Source: Brevundimonas sp. A19_0 (GTDB lineage Bacteria > Pseudomonadota > Alphaproteobacteria > Caulobacterales > Caulobacteraceae). From it: a stretch of 64,000 nucleotides of DNA. Of the stretch, positions 27,471 to 35,265 are shown piece by piece. Under the pieces are notes generated by a model, which was not told the DNA's origin, did not search any database, and worked only from the letters and a program-made list of their open reading frames with translations. How positions within the stretch are numbered: the stretch's first letter is position 1; each line of letters opens with the position of its first letter. The translations under genes and the position numbers were made by a program. The DNA is taken from positions 48,267 to 112,266 of the forward strand of contig NZ_JAGHQP010000008.1 in assembly GCF_017744255.1 (NCBI RefSeq). Direction: 5' to 3'.

Positions 27471-28127
27471 ATGACCACGCCCCCTCTTTCCCGCCGCGAC
27501 TTCGGCCTGGGCGCCGCGCTGGGCGTGACCGGCCTGCTGGTCGCCGCGCCCGCCGTCATGGCCCAGGCCGGCCTGTCCGAGGCCGATCAGGCCGTGGTGC
27601 GCCGCGCCCAGACCTATCTGCGCGGCCTGACCTCTGCCCAGGGCGAATTCGTCGAGACGGGTGCCGGCGGCCAGCGCCGCACCGGCCGGTTCTGGCTGCA
27701 GCGCCCGGGCAAGATGCGCTTTGAGTACACCAACCCGGAAGGGCTGCTGGTGGTCTCGGACGGCAACAATGTCATGCGCTATGACCCGCGGCTCGAGGTG
27801 TTCCGTCAGGTGCCGCTGGGCGAGACCCCGCTGTCGACCTTCCTGTCGCGCGAGGTTCGTCTGGACCAGGGCGTGCGCATCGAGCGGGTCGTGCGTCGCG
27901 ACTCGGGCGCCTTTGCCCTGGTGGCGCGGGACGCCCGCCGGCCCAACGACGGCTCGGTGACCCTGGCCTTTGCCGGCGACCCGATGCGGCTGCAGGAATG
28001 GACGGTGGTGGACGCCCAGGGCGCCCGCACCCGGACCCAGCTGACCAGCCTTCGCCCCGCGAGCGGGCTGTCGAACAGCCTGTTCCAGCTGCGCGACCCG
28101 ACACGCCGTCCCGGCCGCAATCGTTGA
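27471..28127 (+). CDS. lolA: LolA-family outer-membrane lipoprotein carrier
   Basis: Periplasmic chaperone of 218 residues that carries lipoproteins from LolCDE to the outer membrane. The mature fold is typical: an early helix (RRAQTYLRGLTSAQGEFVE), then GRFWLQRPGKMRFEYTNPEG, LLVVSDGNNVMRYDP and a C-terminal SNSLFQLRDP. The signal peptide has SRRDFGLGAAL, which fits a Tat signal rather than the Sec signal of E. coli LolA. The ATG at 27471 has AAGGA upstream; an ATG at 27462 is also possible. A probable sRNA gene follows on the same strand. Confidence 0.85.
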   Translation: MTTPPLSRRDFGLGAALGVTGLLVAAPAVMAQAGLSEADQAVVRRAQTYLRGLTSAQGEFVETGAGGQRRTGRFWLQRPGKMRFEYTNPEGLLVVSDGNNVMRYDPRLEVFRQVPLGETPLSTFLSREVRLDQGVRIERVVRRDSGAFALVARDARRPNDGSVTLAFAGDPMRLQEWTVVDAQGARTRTQLTSLRPASGLSNSLFQLRDPTRRPGRNR

Positions 28128-28190
28128 CGCTGACGCCCAGGGGGCGAATCGTGGCGGGCCAGTCACAGAAAAGGCCCGCTGATTATCGGT

Positions 28191-28219
28191 TTGACTTTTT
28201 CCCTTGGGCGTTGCACAAT
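28191..28219 (+). promoter_or_regulatory. Strong housekeeping-type promoter of the candidate sRNA
   Basis: TTGACT at 28191-28196 and CACAAT at 28214-28219 with a 17-base spacer. No open reading frame follows; the next transcript signal is the terminator at 28293-28327, giving a short RNA. Confidence 0.55.
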
Positions 28220-28225
28220 CACAAC

Positions 28226-28327
28226 AGGCTGGGAGCAGCCATTTGACCGCTACGGATGTCATCCCCCTCCCTGCGGCAGAGACACCTTTGAAACGCCCGG
28301 TCTCCCCCCTTGGCCGGGCGTTTTTTT
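28226..28327 (+). ncRNA. Candidate trans-acting small RNA between lolA and the exonuclease III gene
   Basis: A stretch of about 100 nt bounded by a promoter (TTGACT-N17-CACAAT) and a strong intrinsic terminator, with no supported ORF. It opens with a GGCTG-GGAG-CAGCC hairpin and contains two C-rich single-stranded segments, CATCCCCCTCCCTG at about 28259-28272 and TCTCCCCCCTT in the terminator loop. Both could pair with Shine-Dalgarno sequences, as do C-rich loops of known alphaproteobacterial sRNAs such as the cuckoo and GsrN types. I cannot match it to a named family; the 5' end is estimated. Confidence 0.55.
28293..28327 (+). terminator. Rho-independent terminator of the candidate sRNA
   Basis: ACGCCCGG at 28293-28300 pairs with CCGGGCGT at 28314-28321, followed by T7. 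The 13-base loop is C-rich. It separates the upstream transcript from the exonuclease gene. Confidence 0.9.
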
Positions 28328-28352
28328 GCGCCCGTGCCGCGACGGCAAATTC

Positions 28353-28381
28353 TTGACGCAGGGCGGCTCACGGCTGCTAAG
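28353..28381 (+). promoter_or_regulatory. Candidate Caulobacter-type promoter of the exonuclease III gene
   Basis: TTGACG at 28353-28358 and GCTAAG at 28376-28381, 17 bases apart, fit the Caulobacter housekeeping elements TTGACGS and GCTANAWC. Transcription would begin within about three bases of the ATG at 28390, giving a leaderless or near-leaderless mRNA. Confidence 0.5.
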
Positions 28382-28389
28382 CCGAGGCC

Positions 28390-29187
28390 ATGAGCCTTCG
28401 TCTGACCACCTGGAACATCAATTCGGTCCGCCTGCGCATCGATCAGGTCGCCCGCTATGTGGCCGAGAGCGCCACGGACGTCCTGCTGCTGCAGGAGATC
28501 AAATGCACGGATGACCAGTTCCCCGTGCGCGCCTTCGAGGAGATGGGCCTGCCCCATCTGAAGATCGGCGGCCAGAAGGGCTGGCACGGGGTGGCGATCG
28601 CCAGCCGCCTGCCGCTGGACGAGGCGCCGAACCTGGGCCTGTGCCGCGAAGGGCATGCGCGCTGCGTGTCGGCCACGGTGCGGGGCGTCGAGATCCAGAA
28701 TTTCTACATTCCGGCCGGCGGCGACCTGCCCGACCGTGAGCTCAATCCGAAATTCGATCACAAGATGGACTTCTACGAGCGGCTGACCGCCGAGGTCGGC
28801 CGACGGGACCCGAAGGCCCCCCTGCTGCTGGCGGGGGATTTCAACATTGCGCCCGGCGAGTTCGACGTCTGGAACCACCGCTATATGCTGAAGATCGTCA
28901 GCCACACGCCGGTCGAGATCGAGACCCTGACCCGGCTGCAGGCGGCCGGGCAGTTTTCCGACGTGATCCGCGACGCCTTCCCCGAGCCCGAGAAACTGGC
29001 CAGCTGGTGGAGCTATCGGGCGCAGGATTTCCGCAAGTCCAACCGCGGCCTGCGGCTTGACCACATCTGGACCTCCCCGGGCCTGACGCCCGCGGTCGTG
29101 GCCGGCAGCGCCCGCATCCACGAGCCGGTGCGGGCCTGGGACCGGCCCAGCGACCATGCCCCGGTCAGCGTCGACCTGGACGTCTGA
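28390..29187 (+). CDS. xth: Exodeoxyribonuclease III (AP endonuclease)
   Basis: A 265-residue base-excision repair enzyme that cuts at abasic sites and degrades 3' ends. The EEP-fold active site is visible: TTWNINSVRLR with the metal-binding Asn, LLLQEIKC with the catalytic Glu, the YIPAGGD segment, LLLAGDFNIAP with Asp and Asn, RLDHIWTSPGL, and the terminal WDRPSDHAPV with the catalytic His. Length is normal. A candidate promoter sits so close that the mRNA may be leaderless. It converges with the SLC13 permease gene three bases after its stop. Confidence 0.95.
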   Translation: MSLRLTTWNINSVRLRIDQVARYVAESATDVLLLQEIKCTDDQFPVRAFEEMGLPHLKIGGQKGWHGVAIASRLPLDEAPNLGLCREGHARCVSATVRGVEIQNFYIPAGGDLPDRELNPKFDHKMDFYERLTAEVGRRDPKAPLLLAGDFNIAPGEFDVWNHRYMLKIVSHTPVEIETLTRLQAAGQFSDVIRDAFPEPEKLASWWSYRAQDFRKSNRGLRLDHIWTSPGLTPAVVAGSARIHEPVRAWDRPSDHAPVSVDLDV

Positions 29188-29190
29188 GCC

Positions 29191-30597
29191 CTAGAAGGGG
29201 AAGAAGATCGGGATGGCGACCATGGCCGCCACCCAGGTGACCAGATTGAGCGGCACGCCGATGCGGACGAAGTCCATATAGCTGTAGCCGGCCATCTGAT
29301 AGACGAGCACATTGGTCTGGTAACCAAACGGCGTGGCAAAGGCCGCCGAGGCCGCCATCATCACGCACACCAGGAAGGGCCGGGGGTCGACGCCGAGGCT
29401 GACGGCCAGCGCCACCGCGACCGGCGTGATCAGCACCGCCACCGTGGCATTGGACAGCAGCTCGGTTGCGAACAGGGTCACGCCGTACAGGATGATCAGG
29501 GCCGCCAACGGCCCGAGAGGCCGGATCACATCGATCAACATGCCGGCGCCGGCCTGGGCCAGGCCGGTGACCTCGATGGCGATACCCAGCACAACCATGC
29601 CGGCGATCAGCAGCAGGATGTCGGGACGCAGGCCCGCATAGGCTTCCTCGGCCGTCAGGATCCGCAGCAGGATCAGGGCGACCGCACCGCCAAAGGCCGC
29701 CGCGGCGATGGGAATCCAGCCGAGGCCCGCCGCCACGACCACCACCACGAAAATGGCGAGCGCCACCATGGCGCGCTTGAACTCAAACGGCCGGTCGGCG
29801 GCGCTGTAGAGGCTGACGTCACCCAGATGGGCGTCGCCCGAGCCGTCCTCATTGGTACGGGCCTCGCCCAGACGCGGCAGGTTGAAGGGCAGGCGGAAGC
29901 GTCGCGCCGCCTGCTGGGTCTCGGCCTCGATACGGGCCTCCTCGGCGCGCTTGCGGCGGAGCGCCTCGGCCTCGTCGGCGGCCACCGACCGGCCCAGCTG
30001 GCGCGCGCCCACGAAATAGAGCCAGACCGCGCCGCTGGCCGCGATCACCAGACCCACGGGGGTGATCTCGAACAGGCCGAACACCGGCTGGCCGACATTG
30101 CGCGCCATGTCATTGACCAGAAGATTGGTCGAGGTGCCGATCAGGGTCAGCAGGCCCCCCATGACCGAAATGTGCGACAGCGGCATCAGGAAGCGCTTGG
30201 GCGACAGGTCGAGCGTCTTGGCCACATCGCGGATGACCGGCGCGGCCAGCACCACCACCGGCGTATTGTTGATGAAGCCGCCCAGCAGGCCGCACATGGC
30301 CATCACCAGCCAGACGCCGGTCGTGCCCAGCCGCAGGCACAGTTTGGTGGCCTGACGGATCAGGAGGCCGAGCAGGCCGGTCAGTTCGATCGCATAGGCA
30401 ATGACGAACAGGGAGGCGAGGGCGATGACCGCGGGACTGGCAAAGGCGGCCTGCACCTCGACCGGACGCACCACGCCCAGCAGCAGAAGGACAGCGGCGC
30501 CGGTCAGGGCCACGACGTCCGACCGCACCCGGCCGTGAATCAGCACCCCGACCACGGCCACCAGCACCGTCAGCGCTATGATCTGGTCGAAAGTCAT
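29191..30597 (-). CDS. SLC13-family permease
   Basis: A 468-residue inner-membrane transporter with about ten to twelve segments in two inverted repeats. Each repeat has the re-entrant signature: GFINNTPVVVLAAPVI and GTSTNLLVNDM in the first, ELLSNATVAVLITPVAVAL and FGYQTNVLVYQM in the second. A hydrophilic loop of about 60 residues, rich in Arg and Glu (near 200-265), stands where larger relatives carry TrkA-C/RCK domains, so this is a short version without regulatory domains. Substrates in the family include dicarboxylates, sulfate and arsenite; I cannot choose. It is divergent from the lipoprotein at 30683. Confidence 0.85.
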   Translation of the reverse strand: MTFDQIIALTVLVAVVGVLIHGRVRSDVVALTGAAVLLLLGVVRPVEVQAAFASPAVIALASLFVIAYAIELTGLLGLLIRQATKLCLRLGTTGVWLVMAMCGLLGGFINNTPVVVLAAPVIRDVAKTLDLSPKRFLMPLSHISVMGGLLTLIGTSTNLLVNDMARNVGQPVFGLFEITPVGLVIAASGAVWLYFVGARQLGRSVAADEAEALRRKRAEEARIEAETQQAARRFRLPFNLPRLGEARTNEDGSGDAHLGDVSLYSAADRPFEFKRAMVALAIFVVVVVAAGLGWIPIAAAAFGGAVALILLRILTAEEAYAGLRPDILLLIAGMVVLGIAIEVTGLAQAGAGMLIDVIRPLGPLAALIILYGVTLFATELLSNATVAVLITPVAVALAVSLGVDPRPFLVCVMMAASAAFATPFGYQTNVLVYQMAGYSYMDFVRIGVPLNLVTWVAAMVAIPIFFPF

Positions 30598-30682
30598 CCG
30601 CCTTCAAGACGCGTCGCCGGGCGCGGCGTCAATACGGATAACGGAAATTCGTCTTCCGCCCGGAGTGTGCTAAGGCCTTGGC

Positions 30683-31567
30683 ATGTTTGGCATTGCGACG
30701 ATGGCATCACGGCGGGGTCTGGTCGCGGGGCGGGTGGCCCTGGCCGTGGGGCTGGGCCTGGGCCTGACCCAATGCGACCGCGAGCCGCGGCCCGAGCCGG
30801 CCGACGCCACGCCCATCGTCGATGAAACGCCCGCGCAAGCCGAAATGCCGCCGCCGACCACCCTGGACCGCAGCGCCTTCCTCGGCGCGGTCTCCCGGGC
30901 GGGCTCGGCCTATGCCGCCGGGTCAACGCCGGAAGGGCCTGACACTCTGGTCGGCCGGACCTTTGCCATCCGACTGCCCTTCGGCTGTGGCGAGCCGCGC
31001 CCGGCCCCGCCCATCGACGCCGCCCCGGCCCGTGAGGAAACCGACGCCGGCCTGCCGACGGTCAGCTGGGGCACGGACAAGGCCACCCTGAACCTGTCGC
31101 TGACGCCCGATGACTGGGCCGAGACGGCGCTGATCGTGGGATCGGGTGCCTCGGATCGCTGGGAAGCGGTCGAGGGGTTCTGGGTGCCCCGGCCCTGGCT
31201 GGGCAATGAGACCTGTCCGCAGATCACGCGCGACCCGCTGGTCGGGGTGAGTGGCCAGCCGGCCGCCCAGACGGTCGGCCTGGCCTCGGTGCACGAGACG
31301 AACGGATCGCGGCTGGCCCGGCGCGACGGCCAGGCCTATCGCTTTACCCTGCGCGGCGAGGACGGGCGCCCGCCCGTGCCCTCGCCCATGGGCTATCGTG
31401 TGGTGTTGGAGGGCCGGTTCGCCGCCTTCCCCGACGGCCGCGCCATTCGCTGCCGCGCCGCCAGCATCGACCAGCGCCCCATCTGTATCGCCGCCGTCCA
31501 GCTGGACCGGGTGGCGTTCGAGGACGGGGGCTCCGGCGCCGTGCTCAGCGAGTGGCGTCCCGGATAG
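30683..31567 (+). CDS. Putative lipoprotein of unknown function
   Basis: A 294-residue secreted protein. An Arg-containing n-region and a Leu/Gly-rich hydrophobic segment end at LTQC (C31), a non-standard lipobox because Gln precedes the Cys, so lipidation is uncertain. A Pro/Ala linker follows, then a mainly beta domain with several cysteines (LPFGCGEPRP; GNETCPQI; AIRCRAASI; RPICIAAVQL) that could form disulfides. I recognise no family. The ATG at 30683 has AAGG upstream. Convergent with the CenR-like regulator; a short AGCGCC-TTC-GGCGCT hairpin lies at 31565-31579 between them. Confidence 0.65.
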   Translation: MFGIATMASRRGLVAGRVALAVGLGLGLTQCDREPRPEPADATPIVDETPAQAEMPPPTTLDRSAFLGAVSRAGSAYAAGSTPEGPDTLVGRTFAIRLPFGCGEPRPAPPIDAAPAREETDAGLPTVSWGTDKATLNLSLTPDDWAETALIVGSGASDRWEAVEGFWVPRPWLGNETCPQITRDPLVGVSGQPAAQTVGLASVHETNGSRLARRDGQAYRFTLRGEDGRPPVPSPMGYRVVLEGRFAAFPDGRAIRCRAASIDQRPICIAAVQLDRVAFEDGGSGAVLSEWRPG

Positions 31568-31609
31568 CGCCTTCGGCGCTTCCGGGATGACAAACGGGTT
31601 CCCTGACGC

Positions 31610-32296
31610 CTACGGCTGAAGCCGGTAGCCGCCCTGGTCGGTGACGAGGATACGGGCCTGGCCCGGTTCGGGCTCGATCTTCTGGCGCAGGCGATAGATG
31701 TGGGTCTCGAGCGTGTGGGTGGTGACCCCGGCGTTGTAGCCCCAGACCTCGGTCAGCAACTCCTCGCGCGACACGGCCTTGGCGCCCGCGCGATACAGGT
31801 ATTTGAGGATATTGGTTTCCTTCTCGGTCAGGCGGATCTTGCGCCCGCCCGAGGCGGTCAGTGACTTGGCCGCCGGACGGAACTCGTAGGGCCCGATGCC
31901 GAACACCGCGTCCTCGGACTGCTCGTGGCTGCGCAGATGGGCCCGGATGCGGGCCAGCAGCACGGCGAAGCGGAAGGGCTTGGCGATATAGTCGTTGGCC
32001 CCGGCGTCGAGGCCGAGGATGGTGTCGGAGTCCGAGGTCTGGCCCGTCAGCATGATGATGGGCGTCGAGACGCCGGCCTTGCGTAGCAGACGACAGGCCT
32101 CGCGGCCGTCCATATCGGGCAGATCGACGTCCAGCAGGATCAGGTCCACGCGCGAATCCCGCCCCATGCGGATGCCGTCCGTCGCATTGGCGGCCTGTCG
32201 GGGCACGAACTCCTCGTGGAGGGCCAGCTGTTCGGCCAGCGCCTCGCGCAGGTCGTCGTCGTCGTCGATGATCAGCAGGGTCTTGGGCGTGGGCAT
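31610..32296 (-). CDS. cenR: OmpR/PhoB-type response regulator, CenR-like
   Basis: A 228-residue regulator: receiver domain with acidic pocket IIDDDDD (10-15), phosphoacceptor D56 in LLDVDLPDMDG, Thr in IMLTGQ and Lys in YIAKPF, then a winged-helix domain (LTEKETNILKYLYRAG; THTLETHIYRLRQKIE). The N-terminal segment DLREALAEQLALHEEF closely resembles CenR, an essential envelope regulator in Caulobacter paired with the kinase CenK, which is not in this window. The ntrZ gene nearby matches my memory of the Caulobacter neighbourhood. The ATG at 32296 was chosen because the longer reading adds only non-conserved residues. Confidence 0.75.
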   Translation of the reverse strand: MPTPKTLLIIDDDDDLREALAEQLALHEEFVPRQAANATDGIRMGRDSRVDLILLDVDLPDMDGREACRLLRKAGVSTPIIMLTGQTSDSDTILGLDAGANDYIAKPFRFAVLLARIRAHLRSHEQSEDAVFGIGPYEFRPAAKSLTASGGRKIRLTEKETNILKYLYRAGAKAVSREELLTEVWGYNAGVTTHTLETHIYRLRQKIEPEPGQARILVTDQGGYRLQP

Positions 32297-32356
32297 GATC
32301 CGATGATGGCGAGCGTCGCGCCCCACGCCAAGAGCAGGCCTGCGTTTTCCGTCGTT

Positions 32357-33055
32357 TCAGCCCGGGTCGCGCTCGCCGAACAGGGCCGTTCCGACCCGCA
32401 CATGGGTGGCGCCCAGCCGGATGGCGGTCTCGAAATCGCCGCTCATCCCCATGGACAGGACCGGCAGGCCGTTCCGGCGCGCGATCTTCGCCAGCAGGGC
32501 GAAATGGGGGCCGGGCGCCTCGTCGACGGGCGGAATGGCCATCAGTCCCTCGACCGACAGGCCGTGCACATCGCGCACGCGGGCGATGAAGGCGTCGGCG
32601 TCGCGCGGGGCGATCCCGGCCTTCTGCGGCTCCTCTCCCGTATTGACCTGCACAAGGACGCGCGGCCGCTTGCCCAGCTTGTCGGCGGCCCGGGCAAGGG
32701 CCTCGGCCAGCCGGTCGCGATCCACCGTCTCGATCACATCGAAGCGGGCCAGTGCCGCCTCGGCCTTGTTGGTCTGCAGCGGGCCGATCAGGCGCACGTC
32801 TCCGGCCAGACCCTCTGCTTCGGAGGCCCCCCAGCGGTCGTCGGCCTCCTGCACCCGGTTTTCACCGAAGACGGTCTGGCCCGCCTCGATCAGGGCCTTC
32901 ACCCGGCCCCAGGGTTGGGTCTTGGTGACCGCCACGAGGGTGACGTCGGCCGGGTCGCGGCCGGCCTCGCGCGCGGCAGCGGCCATCCGCGCCTGCACAG
33001 CGGCGAGACGCGCGGCGATGGACTGGGGGGCGGAGTCGGGCGAAGAGGAGGACAT
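32357..33055 (-). CDS. YggS/PLPBP-family pyridoxal-phosphate homeostasis protein
   Basis: A 232-residue single-domain PLP-binding protein, fold type III, thought to buffer PLP and influence amino-acid metabolism; no catalytic reaction is firmly assigned. K45 in LVAVTKTQPW binds PLP; GENRVQEAD, HFALLAKIA and LSMGMSGDFETAI, the C-terminal phosphate-binding motif, are all present. The start codon overlaps that of the divergent ThiE-like gene (CATG at 33053-33056). No strong ribosome site precedes it, so its true start may be leaderless or slightly internal. Confidence 0.9.
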   Translation of the reverse strand: MSSSSPDSAPQSIAARLAAVQARMAAAAREAGRDPADVTLVAVTKTQPWGRVKALIEAGQTVFGENRVQEADDRWGASEAEGLAGDVRLIGPLQTNKAEAALARFDVIETVDRDRLAEALARAADKLGKRPRVLVQVNTGEEPQKAGIAPRDADAFIARVRDVHGLSVEGLMAIPPVDEAPGPHFALLAKIARRNGLPVLSMGMSGDFETAIRLGATHVRVGTALFGERDPG

Positions 33056-33710
33056 GGCGGGCAATCCGGACGAAAGAGGCCTCTGGCAGGCCGCACAGGC
33101 TCTAAACCGCGCGGCGGCGGCTGTCAGCCCGGCGGTCTCCGCCCTGCCCCCCCTGCTGTTCTTCACCGATCCTGCGCGCACGCCCCGGCCGTGGGAGGTG
33201 GCCGCCCGGATGCCCGCCGGGTCGGGCGTGGTCTATCGGGGCTTCGGTCGCGCAGAGGCGGGCGAGGAGGCCCGACGCCTGAGACAGGTGACCACAGCGC
33301 GCGGCATGGTGCTGCTGATCGGTCAGGATGACGGGCTGGCCGAGGCTGTGGAGGCGGACGGCGTCCACCTGCCCGAGCGTGAGCGCGGCCGGGCCGCCAC
33401 CCTTCGCCGTCAGCATCCACGCTGGATCCTGACCGGCGCCCTGCACGATCCGGAAGCCGTGCCAGCGGACACGGACCGGGCGCTGGACGCCCTGGTGCTG
33501 TCGCCTGTGTTCCGCGCGGGCGGGGCCAGTGCCGCGCGCGCGCCGCTGGGCGCCGAAGAACTGGCCCAACGGGTCGCCCGGCTCGGCCGGCCGGCCTATG
33601 GGCTGGGCGGGATCACAGCCGGGAGCGTCAGGGCGCTGTCGGGCAGCGGCCTGTGCGGGATTGCGGCGATCGACGGGGTGCTGGAGGCCTTTGGCCCCAA
33701 GGCGTCCTAG
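33054..33710 (+). CDS. ThiE/TenI-like thiamine-phosphate-synthase-fold protein
   Basis: A 218-residue TIM-barrel-like protein. LLFFTDPARTPRP at the start, VLLIGQDDGLAEAVEADGVHLPE in the middle (in segments), LSPVFRAGG and YGLGGITAGSVRAL near the end match the TMP-synthase superfamily. The substrate-binding motifs are degenerate compared with ThiE, and the gene is not with other thi genes, so it may be a TenI-like protein of unknown reaction. The start is well supported by GAGGAGG at 33043-33049. It shares start-codon bases with the divergent YggS gene and its stop overlaps the ntrZ stop. Confidence 0.75.
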   Translation: MAGNPDERGLWQAAQALNRAAAAVSPAVSALPPLLFFTDPARTPRPWEVAARMPAGSGVVYRGFGRAEAGEEARRLRQVTTARGMVLLIGQDDGLAEAVEADGVHLPERERGRAATLRRQHPRWILTGALHDPEAVPADTDRALDALVLSPVFRAGGASAARAPLGAEELAQRVARLGRPAYGLGGITAGSVRALSGSGLCGIAAIDGVLEAFGPKAS

Positions 33711-34156
33711 AAGCGGAAGATGCTTTCCAGACGGACGCGCGGCTGGGTGCGCGTATCGGATTCGCGCAGCCGGGCCGGATCCGGGTCGGGCGTGGCCAGA
33801 CCGGCCGCCGCGCCGACCCGCAGGCTGGGATTGACGCGATAATAGGCGCCGGCCTCGACATCGCCCCACTCGGCCTCGCGACCGACGGGCTGGCTGAGGT
33901 TGAAGTCCAGGCCCCAGCGGCCGCTCTCATTGACGCGCAGGCCCCGGCGCTGGCCCGAACGGGCGGCGCGGTCGGCATCGCTGAGCGAGACGGCGGGTGC
34001 CTGGGCGCGGGGGGACGTCTGGGTGCGGGACTGGGCCGATGCCTCGGGAGCCGGGAGCAGGGCAAGGCCCACGACCGCCACCGCGAGCGGAAGGGCAAGG
34101 CAAACGCCGAGCGGGCCGCGGGGGGCCTTGTCCGGTCCTGTGCGCATGTGGCGCAT
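33707..34156 (-). CDS. ntrZ: NtrZ-family periplasmic regulator
   Basis: A 149-residue protein that in Caulobacter restrains the NtrY sensor kinase from the periplasm. Basic n-region, hydrophobic segment (GVCLALPLAVAVVGLALL) with cleavage near ASAQS, then a conserved beta-rich C-terminal half: WGLDFNLSQPVGREAEWGD, VEAGAYYRVNPSLRVGAA and a terminal RVRLESIFRF. Family assignment rests on this C-terminal pattern. I chose the ATG at 34156, after AGGA; an ATG three codons later is possible. NtrYX genes are not in the window. Convergent stop codons overlap the ThiE-like gene by four bases. Confidence 0.75.
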   Translation of the reverse strand: MRHMRTGPDKAPRGPLGVCLALPLAVAVVGLALLPAPEASAQSRTQTSPRAQAPAVSLSDADRAARSGQRRGLRVNESGRWGLDFNLSQPVGREAEWGDVEAGAYYRVNPSLRVGAAAGLATPDPDPARLRESDTRTQPRVRLESIFRF

Positions 34157-34339
34157 ATTCCTGCCCTTCGAGCCTTCGACTCTGGTTGGTACCCTCAGGC
34201 AAATACGCGCCCGTGGCACTTTTATGATCAAAGCTAAGACACTGGCCGTTCGCACGGTCAATGCAAAGCCGCCGTCGGGGTTGCCCCGGGCGCGACTCAT
34301 TTTTCGCCTGTGGCGCAAGCGTCACGCGAATTCGGGGGG

Positions 34340-35260
34340 CTATTCCCCCAGACACCTCAGGGCGACCTCGAGGTTCCGCAGGCCGTCCTCGCCCGTGACC
34401 GCCGGGGTCTCGCCGGTGCGGATGGCGTGGACGAAGGCCTCCAGCTCCTTCTTGAGCGGCTCATTGGGCCAGCTATGGACGCCGCGCGTCGAATAGCTGC
34501 CGTCGGGCTGCTGGCCGAAATATTCGGTCACCTGACGCGTCATCAGGTCGGCCACCACGAATTTGGCCTTGGTCGCGACCTGCAGGGTGCGGGTCTTGTA
34601 CGGCGTCACCCAGTTGGTGGTGATGTGGGCGATGGTGCCGTTGGCCAGCCGGAATTGCAGCAGGGCCGTATCCTCGCGCTCGGCCTTGGTGCGGGCCAGC
34701 TGCGGCTGCACCTCGACGATCTCGCTGTCGGTCAGGTGGCGGATGATGTCGATATCGTGCACCGCCAGATCGATGACCACCCCGACCTCGCCCATACGGG
34801 GCGGGAAGGGGCCGACCCGGGTGATCTGGATCGAGATGACGTCCTCGTCCTTGATCGCGCGCTTGACCGCCTCGACCGCCGGATTGAAGCGCTCGACCTG
34901 ACCGACCATCAGCATCCGGTCATTGGCCCTGGCCGAATCGATCAGGCGCTGGGCATCCGCGACGGTCGCCGCGATCGGCTTTTCGACCAGTACATGGACG
35001 CCGCGCTCCAGCAGGGCCACGCCCAGATCGGCATGGGTGCGGTTGGGGGTGGCGATCACGGCGGCGTCCAGACCGGCCTCGGCAAAGGCCTCGGCGCTGG
35101 TCACGGGCGAGGCGCCATAGGCCTCGGCCACGCCCTGGGCGACCACGGTATCGGGGTCGAACACATGGGTCAGGTTCACGTCGCGGATGTCGGTCAGCAC
35201 CCGGGCATGGTTACGGCCCATGACGCCGGCGCCGGCCACGCCGATCTTCAGAACTTGCAT
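34340..35260 (-). CDS. Gfo/Idh/MocA-family oxidoreductase, probably on a nucleotide sugar
   Basis: A 306-residue NAD(P)-dependent dehydrogenase. Rossmann motif GVAGAGVMG at 7-15, the family EKP at 93-95 (LVEKPIAAT), GQVERFNPA, and the catalytic-region histidine in DLAVHDIDIIRHL. It follows a DegT-type aminotransferase by five bases on the same strand. A C3-oxidation and transamination pair of this kind makes 3-amino sugars for surface glycans, as WlbA/WlbC or WbpB/WbpE do. The acetyltransferase usually found with them is absent here, so the end product is uncertain. Confidence 0.85.
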   Translation of the reverse strand: MQVLKIGVAGAGVMGRNHARVLTDIRDVNLTHVFDPDTVVAQGVAEAYGASPVTSAEAFAEAGLDAAVIATPNRTHADLGVALLERGVHVLVEKPIAATVADAQRLIDSARANDRMLMVGQVERFNPAVEAVKRAIKDEDVISIQITRVGPFPPRMGEVGVVIDLAVHDIDIIRHLTDSEIVEVQPQLARTKAEREDTALLQFRLANGTIAHITTNWVTPYKTRTLQVATKAKFVVADLMTRQVTEYFGQQPDGSYSTRGVHSWPNEPLKKELEAFVHAIRTGETPAVTGEDGLRNLEVALRCLGE

Positions 35261-35265
35261 CAGGC

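Noticed and set aside
28128..28327. Candidate sRNA as 6S, SRP or tmRNA
   Set aside because: It lacks the long bulged stem of 6S, the SRP tetraloop core and any tRNA-like end.
34157..34339. TTGACC at 34256-34261 (minus strand) as the ntrZ promoter -35
   Set aside because: No acceptable -10 at 16-18 bases.
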